DNA of 64,000 nt from Clostridia bacterium. GTDB lineage: Bacteria > Bacillota > Clostridia > Saccharofermentanales > Saccharofermentanaceae. The stretch spans positions 1 to 64,000 of the forward strand of contig JAKSRG010000002.1 of assembly GCA_024403735.1 (NCBI GenBank), in the 5' to 3' direction. Every line of letters starts with the position of its first letter. The first letter of the stretch is position 1. Positions 1 through 8,747 of this stretch are shown one piece after another. A program made the translations under genes and the position numbers. Below the pieces are notes generated by a model. The model did not search any database, was not told the DNA's origin, and worked only from the letters and a program-made list of their open reading frames with translations.

Positions 1-154
1 CATGGGAAGAGACAGTTCTTTTCTACATCTCCAATCCTCACTCAGCTGATGCAGGTGATCTATGTAGTCTTTTAGCAATGTAAGAAAAAGTAAAATCTTC
101 AGCAATGAATTTCTCAATTAGTGCTCTGTCTGAAAGAGATAAATGTCTTGTCAT
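1..154 (-). pseudogene. IS30-family transposase, N-terminal remnant (disrupted)
   Basis: On the minus strand an ATG at 154-152, preceded by AAAGGAG at 168-162, opens a 38-codon frame that stops at 38-40. The peptide (MTRHLSLSDRALIEKF..., then SYIAKRLHRSPAS) has the pattern of the HTH_38 domain that begins IS30-family transposases: a leading LSL..R..IE helix followed by the IAKRL.RSPAS recognition helix. In that family the next residues are normally SREV/SREI. Here the frame ends in a stop, but a neighbouring frame continues with VRIGDVEKN, so a small indel probably broke the gene. Nothing further can be read because the window begins here. The rest of the element, if present, lies to the left. 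The family call is from memory of the motif; no search was possible. Confidence 0.6.
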
Positions 155-208
155 GTCTTGGCTCCTTTCTAGCCGGACAGTGACTTGATTATTCTATGAA
201 TTACTAAA

Positions 209-250
209 TTTGTAAAAGTAAATGTTGAGTTTGTAGAAGTAAATTTCGAG
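209..250. repeat. Tandem 21-bp imperfect direct repeat
   Basis: Two head-to-tail copies, 209-229 and 230-250, match at 18 of 21 positions (core TTTGTARAAGTAAAT, then GAG). They lie 55 bp upstream of the transposase remnant's start codon. Several IS30-type elements carry repeated transposase-binding blocks at the end that precedes the gene, so this may be the inner part of that IS end. Otherwise it is a chance AT-rich duplication. I found no matching terminal inverted repeat inside the window. Confidence 0.4.
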
Positions 251-364
251 GAATTCTTTAATTTAATTATTCAATCAACGTGGTAGGAATGTTGTTAAAA
301 GTACGAATAATGGGATTGGTTTTGAGTATAATTCTATTATAAGAAAACTAGTGAGGTGCTATTT

Positions 365-1549
365 ATGAGATTGATGCATATTTCAGATTTGCATATAGGA
401 AAGCTTTTGCATGAAGTGTCTATGATTGATGACCAGAAGTATATTCTTAATCAAATAGTAGACATCGCTAAGAAGGAAGGCGTATACGGAGTTATCATTG
501 CAGGTGATGTTTATGATAAAAATGATCCGTCAGAACAGGCTGTTAAGGTGTTCGATGAATTCCTCGTTAATCTTCAGATGAATGATTTAAAAATCTACTT
601 GATAAGTGGTAATCATGACTCAGCAAAGAGACTTTCTTATGCTAATAGACTATTGAAGTATAGTGGTGTTTATATTTCATCGGAGTATTCAGGTGATGCA
701 ATTGTTCCTATAGAAGTTAAAGATGATAACGTATCAGTTAATATCTATCTTATGCCGTTTGTTACACCTTTGAGAGTTAAATCTCATTTCCCAGATGTGT
801 CTTTAGAATCAGATGATTTTACTGGTGCTGTGGAATTGATTATTAAGCAGATGAATATTAGTAAGGAAGAGACGAATATTATTGTTTCTCATCAGTATGT
901 AAACGGAGCCATTACTAGTGATTCAGAAAGACAAACTGCTGGTGGCTTGGATTATGTTGAGCCACGTGTTTTTGAGGACTTCGACTATGTAGCGCTAGGT
1001 CATATGCATAGACCACAGTATGTTAATAAAAGTAGCAAGATTAGATATTCTGGTACACCTCTTAAGTATTCCAAATCTGAATGTGGTGATACTAAGAGTA
1101 TTTCTATTCTTGATATTACCGGTCCTAAGCAGATTTCTGTAAGTGAAGTTGAACTTAAACCTTTACACGACGTTAGGGTAAAAGAAGCATATTTTGAAGA
1201 ATTTTTGAAACCAGATGTTTTGTTTCAAAATGATGAAACAGTTTATACAGATTACCTTTATGTGCAGCTTAAAGATAAGGAAGTAATAGCAAAGGACGCT
1301 TCAATACTTAGAAAGATTTATAAAGGCTTTTTGGATGTTGATTATGTAAATATTGAAGATTCCAATGTTACTGATACGTTCTGTGCTTCAAGTGTTGAAG
1401 CTAAGTCTGAAATGGATTTGTTTGAGGAATTGTTTAAGGTTCAGTATGAAGCTGATTTTTTAGATGAACAGAAGGAGTACCTTAAAGGTGCTATTGAGAA
1501 AGCTAGATTATTAGTTGAAAGCAGACAAGATGTGGAGGATGAAGAATGA
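365..1549 (+). CDS. sbcD: Exonuclease SbcCD subunit D (Mre11-type nuclease)
   Basis: This is the nuclease subunit of the SbcCD complex, which cleaves hairpins and protein-blocked DNA ends. The calcineurin-like phosphoesterase motifs occur in order: DLHIGK near the N-terminus, GDVYD, SGNHD, SHQY and GHMH, which supply the two-metal ligands. At 394 residues it is of normal length. The ATG at 365 is chosen because GAGGTG at 353-358 sits at good spacing and the protein then begins MRLMHISDLH, as family members do. A GTG at 356 lies inside that ribosome site. The stop overlaps the start of sbcC by four bases (ATGA), so the two subunits are probably translationally coupled. Nothing looks odd. Confidence 0.96.
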   Translation: MRLMHISDLHIGKLLHEVSMIDDQKYILNQIVDIAKKEGVYGVIIAGDVYDKNDPSEQAVKVFDEFLVNLQMNDLKIYLISGNHDSAKRLSYANRLLKYSGVYISSEYSGDAIVPIEVKDDNVSVNIYLMPFVTPLRVKSHFPDVSLESDDFTGAVELIIKQMNISKEETNIIVSHQYVNGAITSDSERQTAGGLDYVEPRVFEDFDYVALGHMHRPQYVNKSSKIRYSGTPLKYSKSECGDTKSISILDITGPKQISVSEVELKPLHDVRVKEAYFEEFLKPDVLFQNDETVYTDYLYVQLKDKEVIAKDASILRKIYKGFLDVDYVNIEDSNVTDTFCASSVEAKSEMDLFEELFKVQYEADFLDEQKEYLKGAIEKARLLVESRQDVEDEE

Positions 1550-4263
1550 GACCTACTAAACTTGTGATGAAGGGTTTTGGCCCATTTCTAGATTTGACTG
1601 AAATTGATTTGGATAAACTTGGTAAGGAAGGTCTTTATCTAATCCATGGTAATACTGGTTCAGGAAAGACTACAATCTTTGATGCTATTTCATATGCTAT
1701 TTTTGGTGAGACAAGTAGTAGCAGACGTAAGTCTTCATTGCTCTTCAACGAGAACTTGGATCCTGGTGAAGAGGCATATGTAGAATTGTCATTTGAGCAT
1801 AATGATAAATCTTACTTAGTTAAGCGTAAGTTATTTTCTGATTCTAATTCTAAAGCTGCGGTTGTGTTGACAATGCCAGATGGTGAGATTGTAGAGAAAA
1901 CTGCTGCTAATAAGGAATTAGCTAAGATTGTAGGGATTAATCATAATCAGTTTGCTCAGATTGTTTTGCTGGCTCAGGGAGATTTTCTTAAAGTATTAGA
2001 TGCAAAGTCTAGTGATCGAATTAAGTTATTCAGAAAGATTTTTAAAACTGAAGTATTTGAAGATCTTGAGCATATCATATCAAAAGACCATAAAACTCTT
2101 GTGGATGAATCTAATATTCAAACAGCTCAGATGGATACTAATTTATCAAATGTGCATGTTGATCCTGAGAGTGATCTTGCAGTTGAATTGGCAAATACTT
2201 TTACTTATGATGCCAAGATTGACGTTGTTAAAAAGATTATGGAAACTGATAAAGTTGCCATGATACCTTTAAAAGAACAATCAGCTAAGCTTACTTCAGA
2301 GATTAATAAGCTTTCTCAGGAACTGACAAAATATGCTGCTCAAAAGAGGATTGAAGAAAACCTTTCGAAGTTTGAGAAAGAATATAACGAGTGTGTCGAG
2401 GGATTGAAACCTCTAGAAGAAGATTTAAAAGCTTACGATTCTAAGTATGAATCTGTTGAAAGAGTAGAGGCTAATATTAGAGTTCTCGAAGCTGACCAGG
2501 AAAGATTGCAATCAATTTCAAAGAAAAATGAAGCTATTGTTTCTGAAAAGACAAAGATTGATGGTAGTAAAAAGAAGTTAGTTTCATTAGATGAAGAATT
2601 AGTTGAAGTAAAGAATGAGTCTGATAAAAAGAATTCTGAACTCGAGACTTTAGAAACTGTTGGAGTTGATTTGGCTAATAAAGAAGCTGAACGAGCTTCA
2701 TCTGATACTGAATTGACTAAACTGTTGGGTTTTGTAGATATGATGAAGAAAGTATCTGAATATGAAGAGCAATTGGCTTTAAGAATGCAGAGTAGAGCAG
2801 AAGCAGCAATTGAGAGTAGTAGGTTGCTCACTGATTATTCTACAAAGTTCCAGATTTTTACTCATGATATGGCTGGAGTTATTGCTAAAGATCTTAAGGA
2901 TGGAGATATTTGTCCAGTATGTGGTGAAGTAGTACATATCGAAAAACTCAAGGTGTCTGAGGAGATTCCTTCTGAAGATGATTTGAAGAAGGCAAAAATG
3001 CTTTCTGATAAGGCTAATAATAAGCTTAATGAGATTTCTTCTGAAGTTACTAAAATAGAGACACAAATCGAGACTTTGAAGAAAAACATTCTAGATTCTA
3101 CTAGTAGTTATTTTACAGTGTCATCTTACGAAGAGTTGGATAATTCTTTGCAGGCATACATTTCTGAAGTGAGAAAAAAGATTGGCAATATTGAGAATGA
3201 GATTTCTGAACTTAAGAAAAAAGAGGCCTATGCGAAGAAACTTAAGCAAGAGTTGTTAGATTTGGGTAATAGAGTTGAAGAAATCACCGATGAAACTAAT
3301 GAATTGACTGCTGCAATATCAACTAGTTCTGCTCTTGTTAATACATATGCTGAAGAAATTGAGAGTACCAAGAAAATGTTATCAACAGATGATAGTTTTG
3401 AGGTGTTAACAGATAAAATTAATCTACTAGAGAAAGAAGTTGCTGCTTACAAGATCAAGAAATATAAAGTAGATGAAGCCACTCGAAAGATTGAAAGTGT
3501 AAAGGCTGCAATTGAAGCGAATAAAGAGAACTTGAAAGATAGAATTGATCTTGATGAAGAAGAATATCAGAGGACTTTATCTGCATATGAGCTTGAGGTT
3601 AAAGAGATTAAAGCAACTCTTGATGAAATCAGCGGAAGAATTTCTTTTAATTCTGCATTTCTTACGAATATTGAGAGTAGCTATGTTCTATATAGTGAAT
3701 GCAAGAAAAAGCTAGAATGGCTTTCTCCATTGTATAAGACTATCTCTGGAGATGTTGATGGTAAACTTAAAGTTAAACTTGAGGCTTATGTTCAGACTGC
3801 TTATTTCAACAGGATTATTGGTTATGCCAATGCTAGATTAAAGCGAATGTCTAACAATAAGTATGAGTTTGTTAAGAGAAACTACTCTTCTTCATCTGGA
3901 AAAGGTTTTATTGGTTTGGATTTGGATGTCAGATGTAGAGATAAGACAATAAGACAGACCAGTTCATTATCTGGTGGTGAATCTTTTATGGCTGCTCTTT
4001 CTTTAGCTTTAGGTCTTGCTGATGAACTTCAGGCTGCTAATGGTGGAATAAAGATCAATACCATGTTTATTGATGAGGGATTTGGTACTCTTGATAGAAG
4101 TTCTCTTGAATTAGCTATGAGTGCTTTGACAGAACTATCTAAGGATGACCGATTGATTGGTATCATATCTCACGTTGATGGACTTAAGGAATGGATCCCT
4201 GAAGACAAGATTTTGGAGGTTAAGCAAGAAGTAGACGGAACTAGTAGAATTGAAAGATGGTAG
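1546..4263 (+). CDS. sbcC: Exonuclease SbcCD subunit C (SMC-like ATPase)
   Basis: This is the ATPase and coiled-coil partner of SbcD (Rad50-type). Walker A (GNTGSGKTT) is at residues 35-43. Long coiled-coil stretches follow on both sides of a zinc hook, CPVC, at 456-459. The ABC signature LSGGES is near 807 and Walker B with the D-loop (FIDEGFGTLD) is at about 841-850. The 905 residues are slightly shorter than many homologues, but every functional element is present. The ATG overlaps the sbcD stop. The complex acts at the nucleoid, processing palindromes and stalled-fork structures. After the stop comes a 66-bp gap with no clear terminator, so recD2 may be co-transcribed. Confidence 0.96.
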   Translation: MRPTKLVMKGFGPFLDLTEIDLDKLGKEGLYLIHGNTGSGKTTIFDAISYAIFGETSSSRRKSSLLFNENLDPGEEAYVELSFEHNDKSYLVKRKLFSDSNSKAAVVLTMPDGEIVEKTAANKELAKIVGINHNQFAQIVLLAQGDFLKVLDAKSSDRIKLFRKIFKTEVFEDLEHIISKDHKTLVDESNIQTAQMDTNLSNVHVDPESDLAVELANTFTYDAKIDVVKKIMETDKVAMIPLKEQSAKLTSEINKLSQELTKYAAQKRIEENLSKFEKEYNECVEGLKPLEEDLKAYDSKYESVERVEANIRVLEADQERLQSISKKNEAIVSEKTKIDGSKKKLVSLDEELVEVKNESDKKNSELETLETVGVDLANKEAERASSDTELTKLLGFVDMMKKVSEYEEQLALRMQSRAEAAIESSRLLTDYSTKFQIFTHDMAGVIAKDLKDGDICPVCGEVVHIEKLKVSEEIPSEDDLKKAKMLSDKANNKLNEISSEVTKIETQIETLKKNILDSTSSYFTVSSYEELDNSLQAYISEVRKKIGNIENEISELKKKEAYAKKLKQELLDLGNRVEEITDETNELTAAISTSSALVNTYAEEIESTKKMLSTDDSFEVLTDKINLLEKEVAAYKIKKYKVDEATRKIESVKAAIEANKENLKDRIDLDEEEYQRTLSAYELEVKEIKATLDEISGRISFNSAFLTNIESSYVLYSECKKKLEWLSPLYKTISGDVDGKLKVKLEAYVQTAYFNRIIGYANARLKRMSNNKYEFVKRNYSSSSGKGFIGLDLDVRCRDKTIRQTSSLSGGESFMAALSLALGLADELQAANGGIKINTMFIDEGFGTLDRSSLELAMSALTELSKDDRLIGIISHVDGLKEWIPEDKILEVKQEVDGTSRIERW

Positions 4264-4329
4264 TATCAATTTTCTACCAACAAAGGTTTTACTATTGAAG
4301 CTGATTTTTTTGTTTGGTAAGCTTTTTAC

Positions 4330-6675
4330 ATGGCGAATAGTAATGATTTAGATGGTTTGTTTTTACCTAAAGTAACAGACATCGGAAACATTGTTTCCGA
4401 TGTTGTTGTCGTTGTAAATAAGATTGTTTTTAACAATAGGGATTTTTTCATTTTTTATTGTAAAGGGAATTTTTCTGTAAAAGGACGTTTTCAAGGTTCT
4501 ATTGTTAATGGATTGAGCTATAAGATTTCTGGAAAAGTTGGACAATATGGTCAGACACTTCAGATTGAAGCAACTTCAATTGAATTAGTTGACATTGATG
4601 GTTCTGATAGTATGATAATAGCTTCATTTTTGAAGAACAATTTTGATGGATTAGGTGAGAGAACCAGTTTGAGTTTGGCGAAGGAATTTGGAGAGAATGT
4701 TCTTGAAGAATTCGTTAAAAGACCAAAAAGTGTTGCCAATAAAATATTTGGATTGTCGGAGAAGAAAGCATCAACAATAAGTCAGCAGATTTCTGACGAT
4801 AGATTGTATTATGATCAGATTCTTGGATTAAGATTGCTAGGATTAACTGAAGATAATTCTAAAAAGACATACGAAATGTTTGGTATGGCTAGTATTTCTG
4901 AAGTTAAGAATAATCCATATCATCTTCTTAGAGTTAATGGTATTGGATTTGATACTTGTGAATATATTGCTCAAGGTATGGAACTCGATAAATTTGATCG
5001 AATGCGAATTCTTGGTGCGGTTTTATGTGTTCTTAATGAGTGGCACTATACTTCTGGTAATACTTATATTGATGCTAACATTTTAAGAAGTGGCGTAAGA
5101 GACATTATTTACAAGGACGGAAATAGTAATTGTGATACTTGTGATAACAAGATTACATGTAGTTTGAATACTGATACTTGTGAATTGTTCGAACCAGCAT
5201 TTAAAGAAGCAATTCTTTATGGAGTAGAAGTAGATGATATCGTTGTATATCATTTTGTAGATGATAAATGTGTAGGTTGCGGTATCGATGAAGTAGATGC
5301 ACGCATTGCTTTAAAGCGTATTTTCAAGATAGAGGCAGCTATAAAATCTGAAGTATCATCTTTTGTTAATGCACCTTGTCCTGATTTAGATGAAGATAAA
5401 GCCAATGAGACTATTAATAGATTAGCTTTAGGATTTGGTATTCAACTAGATGAGCTTCAGAATAAAGCATTGCAAATGTGTATGACAAAGCCACTTTGTA
5501 TTATTACAGGTGGTCCTGGTACTGGTAAAACTACAATTACTGGAATATTAGCAGAGCATTTTGCAGAGAAGAAGATAGATTGTGTATTCTGCGCGCCTAC
5601 TGGTAGAGCTGCAAAGCGTCTAGCTGAGTCAATTGGTCGTGAAGCTAATACTATTCATAGATTGTTAGGAGTAAAGCCTAGTACGGGTGAAGATGGTTTT
5701 GAGTACGGACGAAACCAGGAGAATAAACTCGAAGCTAGAGTTATAGTTGTTGATGAAGCTTCAATGGTAGAGAACTCTTTGTTTTTGGCTTTGCTCAGAG
5801 CTATTAAACCTAATAGTTCATTAATATTAATAGGTGATCCTAATCAGTTGCCTTCTGTTGGTCCAGGAAATCTTTTGGCAGATTTGCTTAGCTGTAAGTC
5901 AATATCAAGAGTAGAGTTGAAGTATGTCTTCAGACAGAATGATGATAGTTCAATTGCTGCGAATGCGTATAGAATTCTTAATGGGGAACCATTAAAGAAG
6001 AATGATACTGATTTTGTAATCCACGAGGTGACTTCTGAAGACGACGCTTTAAATCATGTGTTTGATTATTATAGTAAGTACGGAGATTCTGATATGGTTA
6101 TTCTTTCTCCAACTAAACTAAATAATTTAGGTACAGTATCTCTTAATCGAGAGATTCAGGGAATTGTTGCTAAGCCACATTACAATTCAATAAGTGTTGG
6201 TTCATCTTTCTATCGTGAACGTGATAGAGTTATGCAGATTAAGAATAACTATAATATAGAGTTTTTTGACGCTCTTTTGAATGAAACTGTGTCTGGTGTT
6301 TATAACGGTGAATTAGGTCAGATTGTTAAGATTGATGAGGATAATAAAACTGTAGAAGTAGCATTCGATGACGGTAAGAATGTTTTATATGAAGGTAAAA
6401 CATTAGAAGACATTGATTTAGCATATGCTATGACTGTTCATAAGGCTCAGGGTTGCGAATTCGATACTGTTGTTATTGTTCTTGGTAAGATGTCTTACCA
6501 TTTGTTGAATAGAAAGATTCTATATACAGCAGTAACAAGAGGTAAGAAGAGGGTTTTGATTATTAGTTTGAATAATGCACTGAGTAAAATGCTTGGTGCA
6601 GTAGATGTTAATAAGCGTCAGACTTCTCTTGTTGATTTTATGCGAATAATAGATGCTAAGAGGAATATGAATTAA
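4330..6675 (+). CDS. recD2: RecD2-type superfamily 1B DNA helicase with a cysteine-rich insert
   Basis: This is a 5'-3' DNA helicase of the RecD2 family, the RecD-like proteins of bacteria that lack RecBC partners. Motif I (GGPGTGKTT) is at residues 394-402. It is followed by CAPTGRAAKRL, VVDEASM (Walker B), IGDPNQLPSVGPG and, near the C-terminus, AMTVHKAQGCEFD and LYTAVTRGKK. The N-terminal half has the helix-hairpin-helix-like region of the family. Unusual is a cysteine cluster at 268, 271, 277 and 284 (C-x2-C-x5-C-x6-C), with two more cysteines near 316-319 (KCVGCG); it could bind zinc or an Fe-S cluster. At 781 residues it is somewhat longer than typical RecD2. The ribosome site (GGTAAG) is weak. 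It follows sbcC and is two bases from comF. Confidence 0.9.
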   Translation: MANSNDLDGLFLPKVTDIGNIVSDVVVVVNKIVFNNRDFFIFYCKGNFSVKGRFQGSIVNGLSYKISGKVGQYGQTLQIEATSIELVDIDGSDSMIIASFLKNNFDGLGERTSLSLAKEFGENVLEEFVKRPKSVANKIFGLSEKKASTISQQISDDRLYYDQILGLRLLGLTEDNSKKTYEMFGMASISEVKNNPYHLLRVNGIGFDTCEYIAQGMELDKFDRMRILGAVLCVLNEWHYTSGNTYIDANILRSGVRDIIYKDGNSNCDTCDNKITCSLNTDTCELFEPAFKEAILYGVEVDDIVVYHFVDDKCVGCGIDEVDARIALKRIFKIEAAIKSEVSSFVNAPCPDLDEDKANETINRLALGFGIQLDELQNKALQMCMTKPLCIITGGPGTGKTTITGILAEHFAEKKIDCVFCAPTGRAAKRLAESIGREANTIHRLLGVKPSTGEDGFEYGRNQENKLEARVIVVDEASMVENSLFLALLRAIKPNSSLILIGDPNQLPSVGPGNLLADLLSCKSISRVELKYVFRQNDDSSIAANAYRILNGEPLKKNDTDFVIHEVTSEDDALNHVFDYYSKYGDSDMVILSPTKLNNLGTVSLNREIQGIVAKPHYNSISVGSSFYRERDRVMQIKNNYNIEFFDALLNETVSGVYNGELGQIVKIDEDNKTVEVAFDDGKNVLYEGKTLEDIDLAYAMTVHKAQGCEFDTVVIVLGKMSYHLLNRKILYTAVTRGKKRVLIISLNNALSKMLGAVDVNKRQTSLVDFMRIIDAKRNMN

Positions 6676-6676
6676 T

Positions 6677-7387
6677 ATGAGACTATTGAAGGAAACATTG
6701 GATTTTATGTTTCCTCATTCATGTCTTATTTGTGGAAAAATCTCAGATTTATGTATTAACGGATGTCGTGTGTGTAAGCGATGTTTAAGTAGAGTAAATC
6801 CTGTTAATGGTGACAAAAGATGGCATCTTTGCTTATCTGAACCATATTCTGAAGATAAGTATCCTAAGCTGCCATTATTTGTACCGTTCGGGTATCAGAA
6901 TGAAATTACTAGTATGGTATACGGACTTAAATTTGGCGGAAAACCTCAATTAGGAACGCTTATGGGTTCTATGTTAGGGGAAATTATGTATAGAGAGGGG
7001 ATTACTGCAGATTTAGTGGTTCCCATTCCTTTATCAGATAAACGATTTAAGGAAAGAGGCTATAACCAGGCAGGCTTAATAGCTATGGAAGTAGCTAAGA
7101 AATGTGATTTGCCATTTGTTAGCGACATACTACTGAGAAATCGTAATACGAATAAGCAGGCAGAATGTAAGAGCAATGAGGAAAGATATAAGAATATCAT
7201 GGGTGCATTCAATGTGAATGATACCTGGGATATTGAAGGTCTTAAGATTATTCTTGTAGATGATGTAGTTACAACAGGTAGTACAATGCATGAAGCAGCG
7301 ACGGTATTAATGGACTATGGTGCATTAGCTGTTCTTTGTTGTGCTTTTGCTAGTAGAAGAATGGTTTTAAATGATATTAGTTATTAG
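6677..7387 (+). CDS. comF: ComF-family phosphoribosyltransferase-like protein
   Basis: This is a ComF/GntX-type protein, linked in other bacteria to DNA uptake and repair. The N-terminus has the usual zinc-finger cysteines (HSCLICGK, then CINGC and CKRC). The C-terminal half is a type I phosphoribosyltransferase fold with the PRPP-binding motif LVDDVVTTGST near residue 195 and the family's KERGYNQA stretch near 130. The 236 residues are normal. The gene begins two bases after the recD2 stop and is the last of the sbcDC-recD2-comF run, ending at a hairpin terminator shared with the opposing reductase gene. The exact biochemical role of ComF is not settled, and the sequence does not decide it. 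Confidence 0.9.
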   Translation: MRLLKETLDFMFPHSCLICGKISDLCINGCRVCKRCLSRVNPVNGDKRWHLCLSEPYSEDKYPKLPLFVPFGYQNEITSMVYGLKFGGKPQLGTLMGSMLGEIMYREGITADLVVPIPLSDKRFKERGYNQAGLIAMEVAKKCDLPFVSDILLRNRNTNKQAECKSNEERYKNIMGAFNVNDTWDIEGLKIILVDDVVTTGSTMHEAATVLMDYGALAVLCCAFASRRMVLNDISY

Positions 7388-7415
7388 TTTGATTTGAGGA
7401 TAAGAAGCAAAAATA

Positions 7416-7443
7416 CCCCTATTAGATTTTTGTCTAATAGGGG
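7416..7443. terminator. Bidirectional hairpin terminator (comF / aldo-keto reductase)
   Basis: An 11-bp perfect stem (CCCCTATTAGA at 7416-7426 with its complement at 7433-7443) encloses a 6-base loop. It lies between convergent genes. The T-run is better on the minus side (TATTTTTGC) than on the plus side (CATTTCTTT), so it probably stops minus-strand transcription best. Confidence 0.85.
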
Positions 7444-7464
7444 CATTTCTTTAAGTCTATTAAA

Positions 7465-8580
7465 TTACTTCTCGAGCTTTTCAGCAGCTTCCTTGAGTAA
7501 ATCCATAATGTTCAAATGCTGTGGGCATACGCCTTCGCACTGGCCGCACTCAAGGCAAGAAGATGCTTTTCCTGATCCTCTATCTACGAGACCACCATAT
7601 ACGAAGATAGGTCTATAGTCAGTTGGGAATGTTCTCTTTGCGTTAAGAGCTTTGAAAATCTCTGGAATGTTAATTTCACTAGGACAACCATCAACGCAGT
7701 AGCGACAAGCTGTACAAGGAATTAAATCGAGATTGTTCATCATCTCTGTAACTTTGTCGATAACTGTATACTCATCTTCTGAAAGTGGCTTGAAATCAGC
7801 AAATGTCTTGAGATTATCGTCCATCTGTTCATCGTTAGACATACCGCTAAGTATAACTTTGATGCCAGGGAGGCTACCAACATATCTAAGTGCCCAAGAT
7901 GCAACTGATGCTTCGCTATTATTCTTGAATTCAGCTTCGATACTTGGTGCAACGTTAGCAAGAATTCCACCCTTAACAGGCTCCATGATAATCATTGGGA
8001 TATTTCTATCATTTAGGATGTTGTAAATCTCACGTGAACGGATGAGATTGCTATTCCAGTCAGCATAATTTAACTGAATCTGAACGAATTCAATTTCAGG
8101 ATGCTTATCAAGGATTTCAACAAGAAGTTCAGGTGAACCGTGATATGAGAAACCGAGGTACTTGATTAATCCCTGTGCCTTTTTCTCTATTGCCCAATTA
8201 AAGCAATCTAATTCCTCGTACTTAGTGTAATTGTTGCCGTCTTCAACAGAATGGAGTAGGTAGTAATCGATGTATGTAACACCCATTCTTTCTAATTGTG
8301 TATTGAAAACCTTATCTCGATCTTCGAGTGAGTTAATCTCCCAAGCTGGAAGCTTAGTAGCAAGAGTAAATGATTCTCTTGGATATCTAGCTACAATTGA
8401 ATCCTTAACAACTTTTTCTGAGTTACCACCGTGGTATACATATGCAGTATCAAAATATGTTGCGCCAGAAGCCAAGTACTTATCAACCATTTCACATACT
8501 TTTTGTGTGTCTATTGAGCTATCCTTTTCTGGGAGACGCATAAGTCCAAAACCCAGCATAGGTGAATTATTATCTAACAT
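7465..8580 (-). CDS. Aldo/keto reductase with C-terminal ferredoxin domain
   Basis: The protein has an N-terminal aldo/keto reductase barrel and a C-terminal two-cluster ferredoxin-like part. The AKR tetrad can be read as Asp and Tyr in YFDTAYVYH, Lys in TLATKLP and His in YLLHSVE. The Fe-S part has CTACRYCVDGCP and then CLECGQCEGVCP, which supply eight cysteines for two [4Fe-4S] clusters. This architecture is widespread in anaerobic Clostridia, where the barrel probably passes electrons between NAD(P)H or a substrate and ferredoxin-like carriers; the substrate is unknown. At 371 residues it is full length. A good site (GGAAGAG) precedes the ATG at 8580. It stands alone, convergent with comF. 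Confidence 0.92.
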   Translation of the reverse strand: MLDNNSPMLGFGLMRLPEKDSSIDTQKVCEMVDKYLASGATYFDTAYVYHGGNSEKVVKDSIVARYPRESFTLATKLPAWEINSLEDRDKVFNTQLERMGVTYIDYYLLHSVEDGNNYTKYEELDCFNWAIEKKAQGLIKYLGFSYHGSPELLVEILDKHPEIEFVQIQLNYADWNSNLIRSREIYNILNDRNIPMIIMEPVKGGILANVAPSIEAEFKNNSEASVASWALRYVGSLPGIKVILSGMSNDEQMDDNLKTFADFKPLSEDEYTVIDKVTEMMNNLDLIPCTACRYCVDGCPSEINIPEIFKALNAKRTFPTDYRPIFVYGGLVDRGSGKASSCLECGQCEGVCPQHLNIMDLLKEAAEKLEK

Positions 8581-8687
8581 TTCTCTTCCTCCGTAATCTT
8601 GGATATTAATTTTGAATCTAACAGATTAACTTGTAGTAACGTGTAGCATTCTTTTGTTTTATATCATTTTTATTATTGACCTTCTTA

Positions 8688-8696
8688 TGTTAAAAT
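8688..8696 (+). promoter_or_regulatory. Putative extended -10 promoter for the surface-protein run
   Basis: TG-T-TAAAAT at 8688-8696 is an extended -10 hexamer (5 of 6 to TATAAT) about 50 bp upstream of the deacetylase start. No convincing -35 lies 17 bp before it, which is tolerable for extended -10 promoters. It is the best candidate in the gap between the divergent genes. Confidence 0.4.
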
Positions 8697-8747
8697 ATCT
8701 TGGTCAAATGTAAGGGATTTGATTATTTTGTTTTTGAGGTGAAAGAT

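Noticed and set aside
2433..3089. Long minus-strand frames inside sbcC
   Set aside because: They lie wholly within a well-supported gene, have low-complexity Ser/Leu/Ile composition and lack ribosome sites. They are shadows of the coiled-coil coding sequence.
7394..7618. Plus-strand frame of 74 codons after comF
   Set aside because: It spans the terminator hairpin and the 3' end of the aldo/keto reductase on the other strand.
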